12,779 bases of DNA, from assembly GCA_937897665.1 (NCBI GenBank), contig CALCPB010000482.1, forward strand, positions 1-12,779. The letters run 5' to 3'. How positions within the stretch are numbered: position 1 is the stretch's first letter; each line of letters starts with the position of its first letter. Below the pieces are notes generated by a model that ran no database searches, had not been told where the DNA came from, and saw only the letters and a list, made by a program, of their open reading frames with translations. Positions 7,701-12,779 of the stretch are shown here, in pieces. The position numbers were made by a program, and so were the translations under genes. The stretch is from an uncultured Halomicronema sp. GTDB lineage: Bacteria; Cyanobacteriota; Cyanobacteriia; Phormidesmidales; Phormidesmidaceae.

Positions 7701-9130
7701 CCCTGATTGAGCAAACCGAGACGACCCCAAAAGATACGACAAGCGAGCTAGTGACTCGCATCAGCTCCGATGGTCAGCGCATTATTACGATCGCTCAAAC
7801 CCCAGAAACCTATGGCCCCGCCCGGCTCTGGACCCAGGACGGGCAGTTACTCGCCACGTTGATTGAGCCCCTGCCCAAAGCCGAGGGCTACACTGAAAAC
7901 CACCATTATCACAATGCGATTGCCTTTACCGGCGATGGCCAGGCGATTGTTACCCAACCCGAAGGGGTGGAGGGGGATGGCCCCGTGCAGCTGTGGAATA
8001 TTGACGGTGACCCCATCACGACCCTCATTGCTCCGATGATGCGAGCCGAGGCAGCCGCTGAAGCGGCTTATGTCGGCAGACAGGTATTCAGCAGCGAATC
8101 AGGCAGTACCCTCGTCACTCTGCCATATACCTCAGAGATCTACGGCCCTGTCGAGCTTTGGGATAGCAGCGGCCAGAAGCAGGCAACCTTAGTGGAGGCG
8201 ATCGCGATCGCCGACGATGAAGAGAGAAGTTCAACCTGGATTGACGTTAAGCTCAGCCCTGATGGTGAAACGATCTCGACTGTGGTGAGATCACCCCAAA
8301 ATCCTGGCCTTGTTCAGCTTTGGGACGCTCAGGGACAGGCCATCGCCACCCTCATGGCAATTGAGGAAATGGCTGAAGAAGACGATATCAACGTCTTATT
8401 CACCTTCAGTCCCACGGGTGATACGTTTGTCACCCAACAATATTCTTCAACCACTTATGGGCCGGTGCAACTGTGGCGTCAGAACGGCGAACTCATCGCC
8501 ACCCTGATTGAACCGATGGCTAAATCTGAGGATGAGGCCCAACAAGCCATCGATATCCGGTTCGGTGAAGATGGCCAAACTCTCATCACGACCGTTCCCA
8601 ATGGAGCCGTTCAACGCTGGCAGACCGAAACTGGCACCCTGATTAATACGGTGATGTCCAGTCTCGATTCGAGCAACCCTTGGGGCCTGATCGTCAGCCC
8701 CGATGAAACGTTGTTAGCCGTACCCATCGGGGCCAAGACCTACGAAATTTGGGACGTGGAAGGGCAGCGATTGAGAACAATTCAAGGGGATGGGGATGCT
8801 ACAGCGCCGCAATTCAGTGCTGATAGCCAAATGTTTGTGGTGGGTAACTATGACAATCGGGTCAGACTTTGGCACCGTGACCAGAGCAGCTTGATTACCC
8901 TAGGGGGCCATGAATCGCCACCCACGAGCTTGTTTTTTGCCCCCGACAGTACCCAGCTCGCCTCAGCGGATAATCGCCAACTGATTTTGCATCAGCTTGA
9001 TGGTCTTACGGATTTAGATAACTTGGTGCAGATGGGGTGTGAGCGAGTCGCGACGCATATCTTGCATAGCGCCGAATTCGGCGAGGGCGATCGCCCACTT
9101 TGCCAAACCGTACTCTCTGCAGGGCAATAA
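4742..9130 (+). CDS. Two-TIR, membrane-anchored WD40 repeat protein
   Basis: A 1462-residue receptor-like protein. Domains: second half of a linker module (1-38); TIR (45-165) with SSYCQREL, putative catalytic E117; complete linker (182-240); TIR (247-375) with SRYCAEEV, putative catalytic E320; complete linker (383-445); one hydrophobic helix (about 458-480) flanked by basic residues; a helical stretch (485-550); about 19 WD40-like repeats (555-1420) recognisable by SPDG and LW motifs; and a C-terminal cap (1421-1462) with MGCERV and GDRPLC, typical of cyanobacterial WD40 proteins. The WD40 part should form two or three beta-propellers that sense or scaffold, with the TIRs as effectors. The GTG at 4742 is the first in-frame start after the upstream TAA but has no ribosome site; ATG 4871, just before the TIR, is an alternative. 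Translation may instead continue from 4163 in the same frame. Partners and trigger are unknown; a role in phage defence or regulated cell death is inference from the family. Confidence 0.9.
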   Translation: MGDACRQGIDWLQARFQDRQSPGQPTDLQCEFIAESLKNAKNLMTQVFLAYAETDRAVMEPVRRSLWRAGITVWTNTTDLQPGADFPQAILQGIEQADNLVYLLSPASLESSYCQRELSYAIALNKRIIPILVSPVEAATCPPELSDLHYIDLTGNPQVGDYQADESELLRILQTDDEYYQTHKLLLVQALKWKQQHRNPSILLRGYNLRQADIWLKTAQTRSQHLPTPLQADLIEESLRQPPPSSLDVFISYSRADADFARQLNDTLQIYGKLTWFDQESIANASADFKTEIRRGIEVSNNFVFILSPRSVQSRYCAEEVEYAAKLNKRFITILHQPIDLEGLHPALAQVQWLDFTPAERDFWEDFNQLVRVLETDREYLQSHTKWSQQAIEWQQLQQSPDLLLRGSEFAIAEAWLQAAIKEHKQPAPTELQVNYIEASQAAIAAEVRQEQRQRVILRSLLGIMTTVALVAAGTGVWASHSRRQAIKSEIQALAASSEAQFITGQSFDALVTALKAEDRLRGAHWLAHDRPLHDRVTTALQQAVYLGREIHRLEDFERLVSVAKFSPDGQTLITVDEEQIKLWTPDGQRLKNAAGLPIAPLEHAGQFNSVVFTADSRALIMSGWDPVSGQPSIQRWDLAGNALPTLSSETTWQWIAPSPDGQTIATSDGNSIRLWHPDGTLRTDLPNSAAVGWLSSLSELGQNGFSEDGQTLVVFEGDRQLVKLWRLDGTYQEFVVPDELQYRALSPDGSRLIFSGDDQLQVYQPDGTQQVTLAQSQLPQNATLGTVVLSADGHIAASYTFNQANRGPFVRLWNPEGDLIAALDGHDAFISTMKFSPDGQLLATARYDKTVKLWRLDGTLVDDLPGHADWINSLDFRPDGAVLATGSYDATLRLWSVDVNLAKSTQVDQHFVNPDQTQFVTGMTNGPVKLWQADGSPIATLTEQNAGVVNANWSADGSTLVTTAQQAPVSFGPVQLWSADGQRQATLIEQTETTPKDTTSELVTRISSDGQRIITIAQTPETYGPARLWTQDGQLLATLIEPLPKAEGYTENHHYHNAIAFTGDGQAIVTQPEGVEGDGPVQLWNIDGDPITTLIAPMMRAEAAAEAAYVGRQVFSSESGSTLVTLPYTSEIYGPVELWDSSGQKQATLVEAIAIADDEERSSTWIDVKLSPDGETISTVVRSPQNPGLVQLWDAQGQAIATLMAIEEMAEEDDINVLFTFSPTGDTFVTQQYSSTTYGPVQLWRQNGELIATLIEPMAKSEDEAQQAIDIRFGEDGQTLITTVPNGAVQRWQTETGTLINTVMSSLDSSNPWGLIVSPDETLLAVPIGAKTYEIWDVEGQRLRTIQGDGDATAPQFSADSQMFVVGNYDNRVRLWHRDQSSLITLGGHESPPTSLFFAPDSTQLASADNRQLILHQLDGLTDLDNLVQMGCERVATHILHSAEFGEGDRPLCQTVLSAGQ
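7520..8622 (+). repeat. Eight divergent WD-like repeats with GPVQLW signature
   Basis: Within the WD40 region, eight successive units carry a GPVQLW-like motif, often followed by a DG turn and the string ATLIE. The motif glycines fall at residues 927, 973, 1025, 1080, 1135, 1189, 1240 and 1288, a spacing of 46-55 residues, longer than the 40-43 of ordinary WD40 blades. Between units are acidic insertions instead of the usual Gly-His. Six of the eight begin GP. The best-conserved units are 973, 1080 and 1240. Confidence 0.75.
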
Positions 9131-9173
9131 AGAGAAGGGGCGGCGATGACAGTGCTGATCGTCACAACGAAGA

Positions 9174-9199
9174 AAGGTTCCGGCAAGCCCCGAAACCTT
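9174..9199. terminator. Possible hairpin terminator after the TIR-WD40 gene
   Basis: Bases 9174-9183 pair with 9190-9199 through a ten-base stem with one mismatch and a six-base loop, 43 bases past the TIR-WD40 stop. No U-run follows, so factor-independent termination is uncertain. The next gene is convergent, so a terminator is expected about here. Confidence 0.4.
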
Positions 9200-9261
9200 G
9201 CAACTACACCTTATTGCACTCCCTAAAGTTCTGTCTCGCGAGCAGGGAATGATCGGCTAGA

Positions 9262-9618
9262 TTAGCGCCAAGTGCGCTCGCCCTCTTCGTTGACGCGGGC
9301 CTGACGAATCACATCTGAAATTTCTTCGGCATCATCGACATGGTGTAGAGCTTTCTGTCCTTCTTCAGGATCGTCCACCACAAAATAAGTGGGTACTACG
9401 ACGCGATCGCCCGTAATATCAGCAGTGTCAACGGCAACCTGCTGCGCCTTCTCTTCCACTGACTTCTCGGGGTGGCGTACATCGCCGGGGTTCAGGGGTT
9501 GGTCACTATGCTCAAGGACTTCTCGGTGGGCCGCCTTTTGTTCCGGAGACACCTCCTCAGGCGTCAGTGGCTGTCGAATTTTCTGCCCGTCCTCTTTAGA
9601 GTGTTGTTGAGTATCCAT
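9262..9618 (-). CDS. Small highly charged protein, function unknown
   Basis: I do not recognise this 118-residue protein. It is strongly hydrophilic and acidic, has no cysteine, no signal peptide and no membrane segment, and its first 60 residues are rich in Glu, Gln, Pro, Lys and His, suggesting a disordered N-terminal half. A more ordered part (about 60-110) contains DRVVVPTYFVVDDPEEG (71-87) and EEISDVIRQARV (97-108), which could be a short strand-helix unit. It is probably cytoplasmic. The start is well supported: ATG at 9618 is preceded by AAGAGG with six bases of spacing, the best ribosome site in the window. It converges on the TIR-WD40 gene and lies between that gene's 3' end and a displaced near-copy of the same 3' end, so it may have arrived by insertion or rearrangement. 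Confidence 0.75.
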   Translation of the reverse strand: MDTQQHSKEDGQKIRQPLTPEEVSPEQKAAHREVLEHSDQPLNPGDVRHPEKSVEEKAQQVAVDTADITGDRVVVPTYFVVDDPEEGQKALHHVDDAEEISDVIRQARVNEEGERTWR

Positions 9619-10046
9619 ATATGACCTCTTCTCTTACTGCTACAGCCAGCTTAAAAGCCATCCTGGTTTGACTACATCGCTCTGCAGGGTCACATTTCGG
9701 CGCGGCGACTCACCCAAAAGCCAGAAGTTTCCCTACTGCGTTTGGGCCAGGGAAATGCCTTAACAGCGATCACCCTGATGTTCACTGCAGACGTCACGAC
9801 ACCCATGAGAAATTAGGCCCCGACAGTAATCGACTGGGGGTAGACCTTAGCTTTTCCGAGAACATTCATAACCAAAAAGTTGAAACGAAGCGATCGCTCA
9901 CTTTGCCAAAACGGACTCTCTGAATTAAGAGATTTAGGCATAGAGCACTGCGACTGCCGTGTCGTTGGCCATCATTGAGCCGTCGCAAATAGCCCAGAGT
10001 ACATACTCATCAACCTTTGCGGGCTTGTTGGTGTACCTTGGGGCCT
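9619..10046. other. 428-bp intergenic region with rearrangement debris
   Basis: No complete gene is present. A small hairpin pairs 9728-9734 with 9749-9755. A 33-base near-copy of the TIR-WD40 3' end occupies 9890-9922. On the minus strand the frame from about 10056 down to a TAA at 9934-9936 reads as protein-like sequence (including VDEYVLWAICDGSMM) but has no start codon upstream of two internal methionines. Together these suggest remnants of lost genes. Confidence 0.5.
9890..9922 (+). pseudogene. Remnant of a WD40 gene 3' end
   Basis: Thirty of 33 bases match 9087-9119, the last part of the TIR-WD40 gene, 803 bases away. The match starts at a HIP1 site (common by itself), but 22 of the 25 bases beyond it also agree. 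In the corresponding frame the remnant encodes SDRSLCQNGLS against GDRPLCQTVLS in the intact gene, the conserved C-terminal motif of cyanobacterial WD40 proteins. Upstream similarity fades at once, so only the tail survives. Confidence 0.6.
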
Positions 10047-10532
10047 TTATCCAGCGTCATCTTTGGCCGTAACTGGAATGTCAAAGTGCAGTACTTCTGT
10101 GCGAATTCCCAGCTTCGTATAAAGCGCGATCGCCGGTGCATCTTCCCTATCTGCCTGCACATAGATCACCGAGGCGGCCCGCGCTGCGGCAATCGTTTTG
10201 AGTTTTTGGATCAACGCTGTTGCAATCCCCTCACGTCGGTGTGCTGCGGCCACCGCCAGATCATAGATATAGATTTCGCTGCGCTCTTGCTCAAACTTTT
10301 GCAGTTCGTAGGCGGCGATGCCGCCAACTACCGAGCCCTGCTTTAAGGCGGCCAGAGCAATGAAAGAATCGCTGGCGAGTAAGCGCTTGAGATAGCGCTG
10401 GCTGGGACGAGCCGCTGTATAGGTTGCCTCATCCTCGAACGCTGCGCCGAAGGTGGTCATCATGTCTGCCATCAGCGCCCAGTCTTCAGCGGTCAGCCTA
10501 CGAATACTGAAGGGAGAAGATAAAAATGACAT
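10047..10532 (-). CDS. GNAT acetyltransferase, aminoglycoside AAC(3)-I-like
   Basis: A 161-residue GCN5-related N-acetyltransferase, likely cytoplasmic. It matches the AAC(3)-I group, which acetylates the 3-amino group of gentamicin-type aminoglycosides using acetyl-CoA. Shared stretches, compared from memory with AAC(3)-Ia, are FIALAA (57-62), [15 protein letters not shown] (80-94), [11 protein letters not shown] (98-108), VIYVQAD (122-128) and ALYTKLGIR (136-144) followed by EVLHFDI (146-152). The RREGIA loop (99-104) is the acetyl-CoA pyrophosphate-binding site. Length equals the family norm. The ATG at 10532 has no clear Shine-Dalgarno. No integron, attC site or transposase is near, so this looks like a resident chromosomal homologue; its natural substrate may not be an antibiotic. 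It is transcribed away from the next gene, across a 160-bp divergent spacer. Confidence 0.9.
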   Translation of the reverse strand: MSFLSSPFSIRRLTAEDWALMADMMTTFGAAFEDEATYTAARPSQRYLKRLLASDSFIALAALKQGSVVGGIAAYELQKFEQERSEIYIYDLAVAAAHRREGIATALIQKLKTIAAARAASVIYVQADREDAPAIALYTKLGIRTEVLHFDIPVTAKDDAG

Positions 10533-10692
10533 AGGCTAACGTGAGGGCAAATTCAGCGGCGACGGCGGCCAACAGTTCATTTTGGCATTCAGTTTGAGGC
10601 ACGCTCGATATTATGCTATCTAAACGCCCAGAATGATTCTCAACAAGCTACTGTAGGGGCAGTTCACACATGCAGCGTTACTACACCGGGGT

Positions 10693-10989
10693 ATGAGGTC
10701 TTCCCAGATTTTGCTCATGATCATGACTAGCTGCGGGCTGCTCCGAGCACCCGCCGTCATGGCGCTTCCGCCCCCCACTGACACGCCGGAAGAAGTCTTG
10801 AGAACCGAGATTATTTTAGAAGCGCGATCGCCCCTGACTGGCGAACCCCTCAGCGCGGCTGAATATCTTGAACTCCAAGAAGACCTTCGGCAAAATCAGG
10901 AACCACTGCTGTCTTCGCAGGTGCGCGAAACGGTTTTTCTCCTGCAAATCAGACGAGTTCTAAAGCCGATCATTCCATTAATTCCCTAA
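10693..10989 (+). CDS. Small exported cyanobacterial protein, function unknown
   Basis: The 98-residue product has an N-terminal signal (R2, hydrophobic 6-23, likely cleavage after the AVMA at 21-24), leaving a mature protein starting LPPPTDTPEEVLRTEI. I recall similar mature sequences (a PPP-TPEEVLRTEI start, then EARSP, then an AEY-LQ segment) in hypothetical proteins of other cyanobacteria, but know no function. The middle (53-70) is an amphipathic, acidic helix candidate and the C terminus (80-98) is basic and hydrophobic, ending in a Pro/Ile-rich run. C14 lies in MTSC, close to but not a good lipobox, so a lipoprotein is a weaker alternative. The ATG at 10693 has a GGGG run too close to be a good ribosome site; a start at ATG 10720 would shorten the signal peptide. 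Confidence 0.75.
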   Translation: MRSSQILLMIMTSCGLLRAPAVMALPPPTDTPEEVLRTEIILEARSPLTGEPLSAAEYLELQEDLRQNQEPLLSSQVRETVFLLQIRRVLKPIIPLIP

Positions 10990-11055
10990 TGTCTGGGCCG
11001 AGTTGCCGAGTGCAAGCAATAAAAGTGACCGCTTTGACCCTGAGAACAGATATTC

Positions 11056-11095
11056 TTTACAAAGTTTTGTTAATCTATTCTCCAGATATTACATA
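11056..11095 (+). promoter_or_regulatory. Candidate glgB promoter with HLR1-like repeat
   Basis: In an AT-rich stretch about 100 bases before glgB, TTGTTA (11067-11072) and TACATA (11090-11095) stand 17 bases apart as a weak -35/-10 pair. TTTACAAA at 11056-11063, two bases, then TTTGTTAA resembles the HLR1 direct repeat bound by the cyanobacterial regulator RpaB, but only the first half fits well. Confidence 0.25.
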
Positions 11096-11165
11096 AGTCA
11101 CAGCCTCCCAAGTGGGGTGCCAATTTTCAATACATCGTCTGAAACGTCTTAATACAAGGTTATCT

Positions 11166-12779
11166 ATGCCTGTTACAGTCGCCCCCGAGCAAATCGATCG
11201 CATCGTTTGGAATCAACACCACGACCCTTTTGAGGTGCTAGGGCCGCATTTGATTCAGCAAGACGGCAAGACGGTGTGGGCGGTGAGGACGTATCTCCCT
11301 AACGCGTCTCAAGCCTGGGTGGTGCTGCCAGAAACCCGCAGTGAGTTGGCGATGGCCGCTAGCCATAACCCTCACTTTTTTGAATGTGTTTTAGAAGTTC
11401 AAGATTTGCCCAACTACCAGCTCAAATATCAGGAAGGCGAACACGAACGATTTATTTATGATCCCTACGCCTTCAAAACCCGTCGGATCACCGACTTTGA
11501 TATTCATCTGTTTGCAGAAGGCAACCACCACCGGATTTACGAAAAGCTCGGTGCCCACACCGCCGAACTCGAAGGCGTCTCAGGGGTTTATTTTGCCGTT
11601 TGGGCACCCGCGGCTCGCAACGTATCGGTGCTCGGCGATTTTAACTATTGGGACGGGCGCAAGCACCAAATGCGGCTGATTGGCAACGGTATTTGGGAGC
11701 TCTTTATCCCCGAAACTAGTGTCGGGGAGCACTATAAGTTTGAGATCAAGAATCACCACGGCCATATTTACGAAAAATCTGACCCCTACGGATTTCAGCA
11801 GGAAGTACGCCCCAAAACCGCTTCGATCGTCGCCGACCTCGATACTTACGATTGGCAAGACGCTGATTGGATGGAAAAGCGTCGCTCCACCGACCCGCTG
11901 ACGCAACCAGTTTCCGTCTATGAAGTGCATCTAGGCTCTTGGCTGCACGGCTCTTCGGCAGAGCCTGCCCGGCTGCCTGATGGCACCGTAGAACCGTCAG
12001 TGCAGGTGGCTGAACTTAAGCCCGGCGCGAGATTTCTCACCTATCGAGAACTCGCTGCCAAGCTGATTCCCTATGTGAAGAAACTCGGGTTTACCCATAT
12101 TGAGCTGCTCCCCGTCGCCGAACATCCCTTTGATGGCTCATGGGGCTACCAGGTCACCGGTTACTATGCCGCCACTTCTCGCTATGGCAACCCCGAAGAC
12201 CTGATGTACTTTATCGATCAGTGTCATCAAAGTGGTATTGGCGTCTTGGTGGATTGGGTGCCAGGTCACTTTCCTAAAGATGGTCATGGCCTGGCCTTTT
12301 TTGATGGCACCCACCTGTATGAGCATGCCGATTCCCGCAAGGGCGAGCATAAAGAGTGGGGCACCTTAGTCTTTAATTACGGTCGCAACGAGGTTCGGAA
12401 TTTTCTCGTTGCGAATGCGCTGTTTTGGTTCGACAAATATCATATTGACGGCATGCGGGTCGATGCGGTGGCCTCGATGCTCTACCTCGACTACCTGCGA
12501 GAACCAGGAGAGTGGATCGCCAATGAATATGGCGGACGAGAGCATATTGAAGCGGCTGACTTTTTGCGTCAGGTTAACCATTTGCTGTTTAGCTACTATC
12601 CCGGCATTCTCTCGATCGCCGAAGAATCAACCTCTTGGCCGATGGTGTCTTGGCCGACCTATGTGGGGGGATTGGGTTTCAATCTGAAGTGGAACATGGG
12701 CTGGATGCACGACATGCTGGACTATTTCCACATGGATCCGTGGTTTCGGCAATTCCATCAAAACAACATTACCTTCAGC
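11166..12779 (+). CDS. glgB: 1,4-alpha-glucan (glycogen) branching enzyme, 3' end outside window
   Basis: GlgB cuts an alpha-1,4 glucan chain and rejoins it through an alpha-1,6 bond, creating branches in cytoplasmic glycogen. The 538 visible codons cover two N-terminal beta-sandwich domains (about 18-110, DPFEVLGPH; and 138-230, [22 protein letters not shown] beginning near residue 138) and most of the GH13 barrel: [51 protein letters not shown] with nucleophile D433, and AEESTSWP with acid-base E486. The 53-residue distance between these two equals that in E. coli GlgB (D405, E458), so the third catalytic Asp is expected near residue 554, past the edge. Total length should be about 760. ATG 11166 has AAGG six bases upstream. 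The 176-bp spacer before it suggests its own promoter. Confidence 0.97.
   Translation, partial: MPVTVAPEQIDRIVWNQHHDPFEVLGPHLIQQDGKTVWAVRTYLPNASQAWVVLPETRSELAMAASHNPHFFECVLEVQDLPNYQLKYQEGEHERFIYDPYAFKTRRITDFDIHLFAEGNHHRIYEKLGAHTAELEGVSGVYFAVWAPAARNVSVLGDFNYWDGRKHQMRLIGNGIWELFIPETSVGEHYKFEIKNHHGHIYEKSDPYGFQQEVRPKTASIVADLDTYDWQDADWMEKRRSTDPLTQPVSVYEVHLGSWLHGSSAEPARLPDGTVEPSVQVAELKPGARFLTYRELAAKLIPYVKKLGFTHIELLPVAEHPFDGSWGYQVTGYYAATSRYGNPEDLMYFIDQCHQSGIGVLVDWVPGHFPKDGHGLAFFDGTHLYEHADSRKGEHKEWGTLVFNYGRNEVRNFLVANALFWFDKYHIDGMRVDAVASMLYLDYLREPGEWIANEYGGREHIEAADFLRQVNHLLFSYYPGILSIAEESTSWPMVSWPTYVGGLGFNLKWNMGWMHDMLDYFHMDPWFRQFHQNNITFS

Noticed and set aside
8198..8211. Two overlapping HIP1 palindromes
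   Set aside because: HIP1 is very frequent in cyanobacterial genomes and the overlap lies within coding sequence (EAIAIADD); no separate function is indicated.
10533..10692. CATAAT on the minus strand near 10610 as acetyltransferase promoter
   Set aside because: The nearest -35-like TTGAGA is 22 bases away, too far for a standard promoter.

Overview
The window is cyanobacterial chromosome of moderate GC content. The main clue is the density of the palindrome GCGATCGC (HIP1, a cyanobacterial hallmark), which I count by eye about 17 times across genes and spacers, with an overlapping double copy at 8198-8211. The gene families agree: a cyanobacterial-type LeuA, a long GlgB, and a TIR/WD40 giant of a kind common in filamentous and other large-genome cyanobacteria. 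I cannot name a genus. No rRNA, tRNA, CRISPR array, transposase or intact insertion sequence is visible.

Layout. From 1 to 170 there is no supported gene. leuA (2-isopropylmalate synthase) runs leftward at 171-1802. After a 465-bp spacer comes a small exported protein (2268-2669, +), which converges on a sugar-phosphate transferase of the exopolysaccharide type (2758-3438, -). A perfect 23-bp inverted repeat between these two looks like a bidirectional terminator. A 724-bp gene-free stretch follows.

The centre (4163-9130, +) is a TIR/WD40 locus of about 5 kb. It reads as a 191-residue TIR protein and a 1462-residue protein (TIR, TIR, membrane helix, about 19 WD40-like repeats). The two share one reading frame and are separated only by a TAA and one further codon. 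Repeat alignment shows that this TAA sits inside a linker module occurring three times, so the pair is best read as one three-TIR, membrane-anchored WD40 receptor-like protein interrupted by a single nonsense codon, or as a natural split. All three TIR domains keep the CxxE glutamate expected of NAD-cleaving TIRs. This is the best candidate for an undescribed system, plausibly nucleotide-based defence or cell-death signalling.

Downstream are a small charged orphan protein (9262-9618, -), a displaced 33-bp near-copy of the TIR/WD40 gene's 3' end (9890-9922), an AAC(3)-I-like GNAT acetyltransferase (10047-10532, -), a small exported cyanobacterial protein (10693-10989, +), and the first 538 codons of glgB (11166 to the window end, +).

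The genes do not form one pathway. leuA (leucine synthesis) and glgB (glycogen branching) are housekeeping, the sugar transferase belongs to surface polysaccharide assembly, and the TIR/WD40 locus with its flanking debris looks like an accessory insertion between them. Most genes are transcribed separately; the only operon-like pair is the two TIR reading frames.
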